Below, piece after piece: positions 1 through 6,653 of a DNA stretch of 7,062 nt (its first letter is position 1; every line of letters starts with the position of its first letter). The notes under the pieces are model-generated. The model saw only the letters and a list, made by a program, of their open reading frames with translations. It had not been told where the DNA came from and did not search any database. Origin of the DNA: Halieaceae bacterium (lineage in GTDB: Bacteria > Pseudomonadota > Gammaproteobacteria > Pseudomonadales > Halieaceae). The stretch is taken from contig WTJR01000096.1 in NCBI GenBank assembly GCA_011524755.1, positions 12,327 to 19,388 on the forward strand. The letters are read 5' to 3'. A program made the translations under genes and the position numbers.

Positions 1-1703
1 GAGATCCTGAGACCAATGAGGCGCAGTTGCGCCAATTGTTAGATGCCATCGCCGCTCACGCCGAGATTTGTGAGTTGTCGACGAGCAACGTGCCCGAGGA
101 TGAAGCGAACGCTGAGCCTTGGGTAAGTGCACTTCGGCTGCAGCTCGATGAGATTGAAACGTCGCTTATTCCCTTTGGTATGCATGTGATTGGCTCTCCC
201 ATGACATCGGCAGAGCGTGCAGAGACGGTGGCCGCTATCGCGCAGGCGGGTGGTGCCAATGAGATTGACCAGAATCGATTGGATAGTGTTCTTGCCTCTG
301 GAGATCGTGGTGCATTGAATGGGCTACTCGCGGCGCATCGTGTTGCAGCTGACGATATCGAGTCGCTTGCCGATCGCTTGGTTGAGGCGTTTAGTCATTT
401 GGTCGAGGAGTTTGAACTGCCGGCTCTGATCGACGCGTTGGATGCGAAGTTCATTCCTCCTGTGTCGGGTGGTGATCTTATTCGCAACCCAGAGAGTCTT
501 CCAACAGGTCGCAACATTCACGGGTTTGATCCCTTCAGATTGCCGAGTGCGTTTGCTTTGATCGAGGGCGAACGACAAGCCAAACAGCTTCTCGATCGAC
601 ATCTTAACGACAGCGGGACCCTGCCAACGTCCGTTGCCCTGGTGTTGTGGGGAACGGATAACTTAAAGAGTGAAGGCGTCGCTATTGGCCAAGCGTTGGC
701 GCTCATGGGTGCGCGGCCACGGTTTGATAGTTATGGCCGGTTGTCGGGTGCAGAGCTTATCCCTGTCAATGAGCTGGGTAGGCCTCGCGTTGACGTAATC
801 GTGACCTTATCAGGCATTTTCCGCGATCTACTGCCAATGCAAACGCGCCTGTTGGCCGAGGCGGCGTATTTGGCGGCCGCGGCTGATGAGCCACTGGAGC
901 TCAACCCCATCAGGCGAAGTGCCTTGGAGTATCAGGCAAAGCATAACTGCGACTTGGATACAGCGGCCCTACGCGTATTCAGCAACTCAGAGGGAGCCTA
1001 CGGTTCTAACGTCAACATGCTGGTTGACTCGGGTCGCTGGGATGATGAGTCCGAGTTCGCTGACACGTACACCAACCGTAAAGGGTTCGCCTACGGAAGA
1101 AATGGTGCGGTGTCACAGCAGACGGACCTTTTAAATGACGTATTAGGAAACGTCGATCTTGCTTATCAAAACCTCGATTCCGTCGAGCTTGGCATCACCA
1201 CGGTCGATCACTATTTCGACACGCTGGGTGGTATCAGCAGCGCTGTTCAACGGGCGAAGGGCAACAGCGTCCCCGTGTATATCGCTGATCACACGGGCAG
1301 TGGCGACGGTAAAGTCCGCACGCTCGATGAGCAAGTTGCATTGGAGACGCGCACGCGTCTTTTGAATCCGAAGTGGTACGAGTCGATGCTCGACCATGGA
1401 TATGAGGGTGTCCGACAAATTGAGGCGCACCTCACCAACACCATGGGCTGGTCAGCAACTGCTGGCGGTGTGGCGCCGTGGGTTTATAAGCAAGTGTCAG
1501 AAACATTCATTCTTGATGAAGACATGCGGCGGCGGTTGGCTGAGCTCAATCCCGTTGCGGCATCTCGCGTCGCTAATCGGCTCATTGAGGCACAAGAGAG
1601 AGACTACTGGGGAGCTGACGAGGAACAACTCGAGGCGCTTAGGCGCGCGGGTGAAGACCTTGAAGATCTCCTAGAAGGCATATCGGGGGAGGTAGCCGCA
1701 TGA
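1..1703 (+). CDS. bchH: Magnesium chelatase subunit H (C-terminal part, 5' truncated by window edge)
   Basis: This is the large porphyrin-binding subunit of Mg-chelatase. With BchI and BchD it inserts Mg2+ into protoporphyrin IX using ATP, the first step committed to bacteriochlorophyll, in the cytoplasm. The frame is already open at base 3 (reading DPETNEAQLRQLLDA), so the TTG at 27 is not the true start. About 566 residues are present, against roughly 1,200 for the family, so the N-terminal half is outside the window. CobN/Mg-chelatase family motifs are clear: VTLSGIFRDLLP (bases 801-836), NSEGAYGSNVNML (984-1022) and LETRTRLLNPKWYE (1341-1382), followed by the charged C-terminal tail. These fit BchH rather than cobaltochelatase CobN, as do the neighbours bchL and bchM. 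Its stop overlaps the bchL start as ATGA. No frameshift or internal stop is seen in the visible part. Confidence 0.97.
   Translation, partial: DPETNEAQLRQLLDAIAAHAEICELSTSNVPEDEANAEPWVSALRLQLDEIETSLIPFGMHVIGSPMTSAERAETVAAIAQAGGANEIDQNRLDSVLASGDRGALNGLLAAHRVAADDIESLADRLVEAFSHLVEEFELPALIDALDAKFIPPVSGGDLIRNPESLPTGRNIHGFDPFRLPSAFALIEGERQAKQLLDRHLNDSGTLPTSVALVLWGTDNLKSEGVAIGQALALMGARPRFDSYGRLSGAELIPVNELGRPRVDVIVTLSGIFRDLLPMQTRLLAEAAYLAAAADEPLELNPIRRSALEYQAKHNCDLDTAALRVFSNSEGAYGSNVNMLVDSGRWDDESEFADTYTNRKGFAYGRNGAVSQQTDLLNDVLGNVDLAYQNLDSVELGITTVDHYFDTLGGISSAVQRAKGNSVPVYIADHTGSGDGKVRTLDEQVALETRTRLLNPKWYESMLDHGYEGVRQIEAHLTNTMGWSATAGGVAPWVYKQVSETFILDEDMRRRLAELNPVAASRVANRLIEAQERDYWGADEEQLEALRRAGEDLEDLLEGISGEVAA
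1272..1297. promoter_or_regulatory. PpsR/CrtJ-like palindrome inside bchH (tentative)
   Basis: CCCGTGT, 12 bases, then ACACGGG: a perfect 7-base inverted repeat that contains an exact TGT-N12-ACA (1276-1293). This is the consensus bound by the photosynthesis repressor PpsR/CrtJ in purple bacteria. It was the only exact match I found scanning the window by eye. It lies within coding sequence, about 400 bases before bchL, and one or two matches are expected by chance in 7 kb. The function is unproven. Confidence 0.25.
1685..1693 (+). promoter_or_regulatory. Ribosome-binding site of bchL
   Basis: GGGGGAGGT lies inside the last codons of bchH, 6 bases before the bchL ATG at 1700. It is a good Shine-Dalgarno match and supports that start together with the ATGA stop/start overlap. 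Confidence 0.7.
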
Positions 1704-2605
1704 ATTCACCAAACCAATTTATCCCAGTGAAGGATGTCGGAAACGGTGATGGCGAGGGCAGTGTTCAGGTGCATTTGGATGAACACATTGATGTTGCAAA
1801 AGCCAAAGTGTTCGCTGTTTATGGAAAAGGTGGTATCGGTAAAAGCACCACGTCATCCAACCTGTCGGTCGCTTTTTCCAAGCTGGGAAAACGCGTTATC
1901 CAAATCGGCTGTGACCCAAAGCATGACTCTACTTTCACGTTGACTAAGGCGCTAATGCCTACGGTTATCGATGTGTTGGAGTCTGTTGAGTTTCATGCGG
2001 AGGAGCTGCGCACCGAGGACTATGTGCACATCGGTTACAACGGTGTCATGTGCGTCGAAGCGGGGGGGCCACCCGCCGGAACAGGCTGCGGTGGCTACGT
2101 CGTTGGTCAGACCGTCAAGCTACTAAAACAACACCACTTACTCGACGATGCTGACGTCGTTATTTTTGATGTCTTGGGTGACGTCGTGTGTGGTGGCTTT
2201 GCTTCACCGCTACAGCACGCGGAACGGGCATTGGTGGTCACAGCCAACGATTTTGACTCAATTTTTGCGATGAACCGGATCGCAGCTGCGATAGAAGCAA
2301 AATCCAAAAACTACGGTGTCCGTTTAGGCGGCGTGATTGCCAACCGTAGTGCGGCTACCGACGAGATTGATCGCTTTAATGAGGCCGTGGGCCTGAAGCG
2401 CGTAGCCCACTTCCCAGATCTCGATGTTATCCGGCGCAGCCGCCTGAAAAAATCGACCTTATTTGAGCTGCCTGACTCACCCGAGCTGAAGGCGGTACAA
2501 GACGAATATTTGCAGCTTGCTGAGGGCTTATGGAATGGCGCAGAGCCGCTCGATGTTAAGCCAATGAAAGATCGCGATCTGTTCGACTTCCTGGGATTTG
2601 ATTGA
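1700..2605 (+). CDS. bchL: Light-independent protochlorophyllide reductase, iron-sulfur ATP-binding protein BchL
   Basis: BchL is the homodimeric NifH-like reductase of dark-operative protochlorophyllide oxidoreductase. It hydrolyses ATP and passes electrons from ferredoxin to the BchN-BchB catalytic component, which reduces ring D of protochlorophyllide without light. The protein is 301 residues, the usual length. It has a P-loop GKGGIGKST at 42-50, the motif GCDPKHDST at 70-78, the switch motif DVLGD at 157-161, and two cysteines, Cys130 (in GTGCGGY) and Cys164 (in DVVCGGF). Their 34-residue spacing equals that of the 4Fe-4S ligands Cys97/Cys131 of Rhodobacter BchL. A seven-G tract at 2062-2068 encodes part of the conserved EAGGPPAG segment, and the frame stays intact. 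The gene overlaps bchH by 4 bases and shares one base with bchM. The sequence rules out plain nitrogenase NifH, given the long N-terminal extension and the bch neighbours. Confidence 0.98.
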   Translation: MNSPNQFIPVKDVGNGDGEGSVQVHLDEHIDVAKAKVFAVYGKGGIGKSTTSSNLSVAFSKLGKRVIQIGCDPKHDSTFTLTKALMPTVIDVLESVEFHAEELRTEDYVHIGYNGVMCVEAGGPPAGTGCGGYVVGQTVKLLKQHHLLDDADVVIFDVLGDVVCGGFASPLQHAERALVVTANDFDSIFAMNRIAAAIEAKSKNYGVRLGGVIANRSAATDEIDRFNEAVGLKRVAHFPDLDVIRRSRLKKSTLFELPDSPELKAVQDEYLQLAEGLWNGAEPLDVKPMKDRDLFDFLGFD

Positions 2606-3309
2606 TGGCTCATGTGAACTACCAACAGCGTCGCCAGCAGATCGAGCATTACTTCGATCGCACGGCCGCGGATGTCTGGGCGCGACTGACCTCAGACGAG
2701 CCCGTGAGCGGCATTCGCGAAACGGTGCGCGCGGGTCGCGAGGAAATGCGAAATACCTTGCTGAGTTGGTTGCCTGAGGACTTGTCCGGTCGGCAGGTGC
2801 TGGATGCGGGCTGTGGCACTGGCGTTATCTCCATCGAGCTTGCGAAGCGTGGTGCTGAGGTTATCGCCGTAGATTTGTCACAGTCCCTGATCGAGCTCGC
2901 AAATGAACGTTACTCGGCTATGGACGAGTACCACCGCATTCAATTCATTGTCGGTGATATGCGGCAATTAGAAGGCGAGCGTTTCGATCATGTGCTGGCG
3001 ATGGACTCCATCATTCACTACGCAGCCCAGGATGGTCTTCGGACGCTTGAGACGCTGGCGGACAGTGTTGATGAATCGATGGTATTCACTTTCGCACCCA
3101 AGACCTTGCCGCTCGCGGCGATGCACGCTGTCGGAAAGTTTTTCCCTCGTAGCGATCGTGCGCCCGCCATCGAGCCAATTGCTCCCGCCGTTCTTTTGAG
3201 GTCGCTCGATCAGTCATCTGAGTTGACTGATTGGATGGTGGGTAGAGAGCACCGAGTTTCAACAGGCTTTTACACGTCTCAAGCAATGGAGTTAGTCAGG
3301 GAATGCTGA
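2605..3309 (+). CDS. bchM: Magnesium-protoporphyrin IX O-methyltransferase BchM
   Basis: BchM transfers a methyl group from S-adenosylmethionine to the C13 propionate of Mg-protoporphyrin IX, giving the monomethyl ester that the oxidative cyclase then uses. It is a class I Rossmann methyltransferase of 234 residues. SAM motif I is VLDAGCGTG (65-73), the acidic end of strand 2 is VIAVDLS (86-92), a GDM motif lies near 117-119, and the post-motif segment AMDSIIHY is at 132-139. The N-terminal YFDRTAADVWARLTSD (16-31) and the C-terminal STGFYTSQAMELVR (219-232) are typical of BchM. I chose the ATG at 2605, which shares its A with the bchL stop (TGATG), over the TTG at 2602, which would add one residue. 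The ribosome-binding site is weak, so translation is probably coupled to bchL. The end overlaps lhaA by 7 bases. The product is expected in the cytoplasm or loosely on the membrane. Confidence 0.96.
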   Translation: MAHVNYQQRRQQIEHYFDRTAADVWARLTSDEPVSGIRETVRAGREEMRNTLLSWLPEDLSGRQVLDAGCGTGVISIELAKRGAEVIAVDLSQSLIELANERYSAMDEYHRIQFIVGDMRQLEGERFDHVLAMDSIIHYAAQDGLRTLETLADSVDESMVFTFAPKTLPLAAMHAVGKFFPRSDRAPAIEPIAPAVLLRSLDQSSELTDWMVGREHRVSTGFYTSQAMELVREC

Positions 3310-4733
3310 TTTCGCGCGAGCAATTCATGGCGTTGACCGCTCGAATTAACGAGCGATATCTGCCGTGGCTGAACGTTGTTCAGGGTGATCTCACCTTGTC
3401 TCGTCTCGCGCGTCTGTCTCTCTTTCAGGTATCGGTTGGCATTTGTTTTGTGCTGCTTAACGGTACGCTTAACCGCATCATGGTGGTCGAGCTGGGCCGG
3501 GCCGCATGGCTGGTATCGGCGATGTTGGCACTGCCACTATTACTCGCGCCGGCCAGGGTGCTTATTGGTTATCGCTCAGATACACATCAGTCCTTCTTGG
3601 GCTACCGGCGACTCCCGTATTTGTGGATGGGAACCATGGGGCAGTTCGGTGGACTCGCATTGATGCCGTTTGTACTCATCCTTATGACATCCGCCGACGC
3701 CAGTGCCTCGTGGATGGGCTTTGCCATGTCACTGGGTGCTTTATTGCTGGTGGGTGCGGGTATGCATACGACACAGACCGCTGGCCTTGCTTTAGCTACC
3801 GATTTGGCCTCAGAAAAGACCCGCCATCAGGTCGTGACAATGCTCTATCTGATGTTGTTAGTGGGCATGGTGATTGGTGCGCTCGGATTCTCGTTGTTGC
3901 TCGAGCCCTTCAGCTATTTCAGGCTCATTCAGGTCATTCAGGGGTCAGCATTGGTTGTCGCTGGTCTGAATATCGTGGCCATGTGGCAAATGGAGCCAAG
4001 AAGGCCCGATCTCACGAGCTTTGAGTTATCGCGACCCAGTTTTGGACAGTCGTGGAGGGCGCTATCCGAAAACCCCGGTGCGCACCGACTGTTAATTGCT
4101 GTGGCCTTGGGAACGCTTGGCTTCAGCATGCAGGAAATTCTACTGGAGCCCTATGGTGCTGAAGTGCTGGCGATGTCAGTCAGTCAGACCACGCGGCTCA
4201 CTGCTATATTCGCGGGTGGCATGTTGATTGCCATGGCGCTGTCGGCGCGCTATCTCGGTCGCGCGGGTGAACCCATACGGTTGGCTGCGTATGGCGCTGT
4301 AGTCGGCGTTTTCGCCTTTGCTGCTGTCATTATGGCCGGTGCCTTTGATTCCCTGACCTTGTTTGCCGCTGGCACGTTACTAATCGGTATTGGCAATGGC
4401 TTGTTTGCTGTCGGTACGTTAACGGCTGCCATGTTATTGGCAGGTACCGCTACTGCGGGTCTCGTGATCGGGACCTGGGGTGCCGTTCAGGCAACAGCCC
4501 TCGGCTGCGCGGTTTTCTTAGGTGGTGCGCTAAGGGATATGACGGAAGCCCTGATACAGGGCGGCATGATCAGCCAGCAATTGTCAGGCCCCGCGACACC
4601 TTATGGCGCGGTTTATCACCTCGAAATAATTATCTTATTCGCCTCGCTCGTTGCACTGGGACCATTGGTGCGGCGGCTAGGCAATGACAAGGACCAACCA
4701 CTCACAATGAAACTTGCTGATTTCCCAAGCTAG
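3303..4733 (+). CDS. lhaA: LhaA, PucC-family (BCD family MFS) light-harvesting complex assembly protein
   Basis: LhaA is an inner-membrane protein needed for efficient assembly of the LH1 antenna around the reaction centre. It belongs to the bacteriochlorophyll delivery branch of the major facilitator superfamily, related to PucC. The 476 residues form about 12 hydrophobic segments, starting near residue 39 and ending near 455. Recognisable family motifs are RLSLFQVSVG (37-46), LNRIMVVELG (56-65), RSDTH (91-95), MQEILLEPYGAEVL (276-289), WGAVQATA (392-399) and VYHLEI (437-442). The position between bchM and puhA is that of ORF1696/lhaA in Rhodobacter, which favours LhaA over PucC, normally found next to pucBA. 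The ATG at 3303 lies inside the end of bchM, with a GGAG at 3288-3291, 11 bases upstream. A second ATG at 3327 would shorten the protein by 8 residues and cannot be excluded. A 9-base tandem repeat at 3925-3942 encodes part of LIQVIQ. Confidence 0.94.
   Translation: MLISREQFMALTARINERYLPWLNVVQGDLTLSRLARLSLFQVSVGICFVLLNGTLNRIMVVELGRAAWLVSAMLALPLLLAPARVLIGYRSDTHQSFLGYRRLPYLWMGTMGQFGGLALMPFVLILMTSADASASWMGFAMSLGALLLVGAGMHTTQTAGLALATDLASEKTRHQVVTMLYLMLLVGMVIGALGFSLLLEPFSYFRLIQVIQGSALVVAGLNIVAMWQMEPRRPDLTSFELSRPSFGQSWRALSENPGAHRLLIAVALGTLGFSMQEILLEPYGAEVLAMSVSQTTRLTAIFAGGMLIAMALSARYLGRAGEPIRLAAYGAVVGVFAFAAVIMAGAFDSLTLFAAGTLLIGIGNGLFAVGTLTAAMLLAGTATAGLVIGTWGAVQATALGCAVFLGGALRDMTEALIQGGMISQQLSGPATPYGAVYHLEIIILFASLVALGPLVRRLGNDKDQPLTMKLADFPS
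3925..3942 (+). repeat. 9-base tandem direct repeat in lhaA
   Basis: TCATTCAGG occurs twice in direct succession, in frame, giving the small protein repeat LIQ-VIQ (about residues 208-213) between two membrane segments of LhaA. The length is a multiple of three, so the frame is kept. It is probably an incidental small duplication. Confidence 0.5.
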
Positions 4734-4744
4734 AAACCACTACC

Positions 4745-4750
4745 AGGAGG
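4745..4750 (+). promoter_or_regulatory. Strong ribosome-binding site of puhA
   Basis: A perfect AGGAGG sits 7 bases before the puhA ATG, in the 24-base gap after lhaA. It is the only fully canonical Shine-Dalgarno I see before any gene in this window. This suggests that puhA is translated independently and strongly, rather than by coupling to lhaA. Confidence 0.85.
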
Positions 4751-4757
4751 ACACACC

Positions 4758-5516
4758 ATGGGTACTGGAGAAATTTACTTAGACTTTGCAGCGATCATGT
4801 TCACCGTATTTTGCGGTGCATTCGTTTACCTCGTGCTCTATCTTCACAAAGAAGGTAAGCGCGAAGGTTTTCCGCTTCGTCACGACGGACCGGTTGATAC
4901 CTACAGCACCGGTGTAGGCGGCCTTCCGGATCCAAAAACCTACAAACTGGCACACGGTCAGGGCGAGCGCACGGTTCCCGGACCCATGCCTGACCAGTAT
5001 GAGCTTAAGGCTGAGCCCACACATGCTCATCCCGGAGCGCCCCTTGAGCCCACTGGCGACCCCATGGTCGATGGTGTGGGTCCAGCGGCATACTCAATCC
5101 GCCCCGAGCGTCCTGATCTGACGATTGATGGTGCGCCGCGAATCGTACCGCTACGCGTCGATAGTGATCATAAGGTTCATAAAAATGATCCCGATCCTCG
5201 CGGTAAAGCAGTCTACGGCTGTGATGGTGAGCGAGGTGCGACGGTTGTTGATTTGTGGGTCGATCGTGCTGAGCCACACTTCCGTTATGCAGAGCTCGAT
5301 GTCGGAGACCGACGTGTGTTGCTTCCTATGACGCTTGCTCGTGTCAAGGCCGATGGCTCCGTTCACGTTAAATCGATCCGCGGCGATCAGTTCAAGCAAG
5401 TGCCCGGTTTGGCTAACCCAGATCAGGTGACATTGCAGGAAGAGGACAAAATCGTAGCGTTCTACGGTGGCGGCACTATGTACGCAATGCCAGGTCGCCA
5501 AGGCCCCTGGCTGTGA
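4758..5516 (+). CDS. puhA: Photosynthetic reaction centre H subunit
   Basis: PuhA is the H subunit that caps the cytoplasmic face of the L/M reaction centre and guides protons to the secondary quinone QB. At 252 residues it is close to the usual length. One transmembrane helix lies near residues 9-30, followed by the basic HKEGKREGFPL (30-40). The cytoplasmic PRC-barrel domain contains NDPDPRG (143-149), VYGCD (152-156), VDLWVDRAE (164-172), RVLLPM (186-191) and a C-terminal LQEEDKIVAFYGGGTMYA (226-243). Asp169, Glu172 and Arg176 align with Asp170, Glu173 and Arg177 of Rhodobacter sphaeroides H, which lie near QB. Asp124 of the proton entry site also appears to be kept. The His126/His128 pair of that site is not: the loop reads DGAPRIVPL and is about two residues shorter. 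A perfect AGGAGG precedes the start, and the stop overlaps the puhB GTG. Confidence 0.98.
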   Translation: MGTGEIYLDFAAIMFTVFCGAFVYLVLYLHKEGKREGFPLRHDGPVDTYSTGVGGLPDPKTYKLAHGQGERTVPGPMPDQYELKAEPTHAHPGAPLEPTGDPMVDGVGPAAYSIRPERPDLTIDGAPRIVPLRVDSDHKVHKNDPDPRGKAVYGCDGERGATVVDLWVDRAEPHFRYAELDVGDRRVLLPMTLARVKADGSVHVKSIRGDQFKQVPGLANPDQVTLQEEDKIVAFYGGGTMYAMPGRQGPWL

Positions 5517-6136
5517 ACGAGTACGGGTACGAGCCCATTGCTGGGCTCCCTGGGGATCTGCCGGAGGGGGAACACGTCCTCTGGCAGGCATCCCCTAGTT
5601 GGGAGTCGCTAGCTAAGCGCGTATTTCAGGTCTACACGGCGTCGCTCTATTTTGTGGTGTTGATTGCTGGCCACGCTATCTATCGCATCATGGATGGTGC
5701 ACCGGTATCGGTACTGACCGGCACACTGGCATGGCAAGGCGGCTTGGCGCTGACGGTCATTGGTATTTTGGCCTTCATGGCGAAGCTTTACGCTGAGAGC
5801 ACGATTTACACCATCACCAACCGGCGTTTGGTTATCCGTTCGGGTGTGGCGTTGCCGATGATAGTGAACCTGCCATTAACCAAGGTGGAGTCGGCGGGAT
5901 TGCGCCGTCTCCGAGACGGTACGGGAGATATTACGTTCCTGCCGTTGGAAGGTACGAAAGTTTACTGGCTCATGCTTTGGCCACACGTCCGACCTTTCAA
6001 TTTCCGACGGGTACAACCGTTGCTCAGGGGCATACAGGATCCTGATTCGGTTGCACGTCTGCTGGTTAATGTCATTGAGGAAATGCGCGAAACGTCGAAC
6101 GATGAGCTTGAAGCGACAGAGATCGCTGCGGTTTAA
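5513..6136 (+). CDS. puhB: Photosynthetic complex assembly protein PuhB
   Basis: PuhB is an inner-membrane protein that in Rhodobacter capsulatus promotes reaction-centre assembly and accumulation; its molecular action is not settled. The 207 residues start with a typical YEPIAGLPGDLPEGEHVLWQ segment (6-25), followed by two likely membrane helices near 40-58 and 74-91. A bacterial PH-like region follows, with YTITNRRLVIRSGV (99-112) and VNLPLTKVESA (118-128), then DITFLPLEG (139-147). The GTG at 5513 is the start: it overlaps the puhA stop as GTGA, and an AAGG lies at 5500-5503, 9 bases upstream. The overlap suggests coupling to puhA translation, fitting a helper of the H subunit and core complex. 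Identity rests on the family motifs plus the puhA-puhC position. Confidence 0.94.
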   Translation: MNEYGYEPIAGLPGDLPEGEHVLWQASPSWESLAKRVFQVYTASLYFVVLIAGHAIYRIMDGAPVSVLTGTLAWQGGLALTVIGILAFMAKLYAESTIYTITNRRLVIRSGVALPMIVNLPLTKVESAGLRRLRDGTGDITFLPLEGTKVYWLMLWPHVRPFNFRRVQPLLRGIQDPDSVARLLVNVIEEMRETSNDELEATEIAAV

Positions 6137-6141
6137 CAGAC

Positions 6142-6158
6142 GCTAGTTCACAACTAGC
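6142..6158 (+). repeat. Perfect inverted repeat (small hairpin) between puhB and puhC
   Basis: GCTAGTT-CAC-AACTAGC forms a perfect 7-base-pair stem with a 3-base loop in the 34-base gap between puhB and puhC. It ends 1 base before the G-rich ribosome-binding site of puhC. No T-run follows, so it is not a rho-independent terminator. It could affect access to the ribosome-binding site or mRNA processing, or be chance. Confidence 0.6.
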
Positions 6159-6159
6159 T

Positions 6160-6166
6160 GGGGGGA
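6160..6166 (+). promoter_or_regulatory. G-rich ribosome-binding site of puhC
   Basis: GGGGGGA lies 4 bases before the GTG start of puhC. An in-frame TAG at 6144-6146 rules out earlier starts, so this site and the GTG at 6171 fix the start. An out-of-frame ATG overlaps it at 6169. Confidence 0.6.
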
Positions 6167-6170
6167 TAAT

Positions 6171-6650
6171 GTGGGTTGGCCCGGATTGTTATTCGGGGTG
6201 CTTAGGCACCCTATCTTTTTATTGCTGGCGTTACTGACTCTGGCATGGTCACTCATTGCCGTAAATGACCAGGGCTATCAAGGCCCGCCGCAAAAGCCCG
6301 ATGTGCAGATCGTTGCTAGTGTTACCTTGAAAGTCGTTGATGGTGACGCCGGTGGTGTCATGATCCTTCCGTCGAGTGGCGCTGATCCTATTGTTCACTA
6401 CGGTGCGGGGGAGGGGAGTTTCTTCCGCGGTGTCATGCGCACCCTTGTCCGTGAGCGTTCTGCTCGTTCCATCATCGACAAACCCGAATTCGTTCTCGAA
6501 TTAACGTCACAGGGTGGTCTGATTTTGGTGGACGAACTCACCGGTTACTGGATAGCGATTGAGGCATTCGGTCCCGACAATTACCGTGAGTTTCGATCGA
6601 TCTTTGATAAGGCTCGCGAATCGTCGCTTGTCGTGGCGGATAGAAACTAA
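6171..6650 (+). CDS. puhC: Photosynthetic complex assembly protein PuhC
   Basis: PuhC is a membrane-anchored protein needed in Rhodobacter capsulatus for normal levels of the reaction-centre/LH1 core complex; how it works is not known. The 159 residues match the family length. One N-terminal transmembrane helix (about 12-32) is followed by a soluble domain, probably periplasmic. This domain holds the family signature: GEGSFFRGVMRTLVRERSA (80-98), a beta-rich segment FVLELTSQGGLILVDELTGY (107-126), and IEAFGPDNYREF (130-141). It starts at GTG 6171; a stop codon at 6144 in the same frame leaves no earlier start. An ATG two bases upstream (6169) is in another frame and does not give PuhC. It lies 34 bases after puhB and 3 bases before puhE. 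Confidence 0.93.
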   Translation: MGWPGLLFGVLRHPIFLLLALLTLAWSLIAVNDQGYQGPPQKPDVQIVASVTLKVVDGDAGGVMILPSSGADPIVHYGAGEGSFFRGVMRTLVRERSARSIIDKPEFVLELTSQGGLILVDELTGYWIAIEAFGPDNYREFRSIFDKARESSLVVADRN

Positions 6651-6653
6651 GTC

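Noticed and set aside
27..29. TTG as the start of a short bchH-like gene
   Set aside because: The frame continues upstream to the window edge with BchH-like sequence, so the gene is cut by the window, not truly short.
2062..2068. Seven-G homopolymer in bchL as a possible phase-variable or frameshift site
   Set aside because: The frame is intact and the tract encodes the conserved Gly-Gly of EAGGPPAG; it is at most a sequencing-error hotspot.
3506..4024. A 172-codon open frame within lhaA on the same strand
   Set aside because: It lies wholly inside the clearly coding lhaA frame, has no family resemblance and no ribosome-binding site. It is a shadow frame.
4582..4598. TGT and ACA half-sites near the end of lhaA, possible PpsR operator for puhA
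   Set aside because: The spacing is 11 bases instead of the consensus 12, and the arms do not extend as a palindrome.
4802..4818. Short CACCG/CGGTG inverted repeat at the start of puhA
   Set aside because: It has only five base pairs with a 7-base loop, inside the codons of the transmembrane helix, and is expected by chance.
5151..5591. A 146-codon antisense open frame over puhA/puhB
   Set aside because: Both sense genes are certain and the antisense product has no recognisable features. It is a shadow frame.
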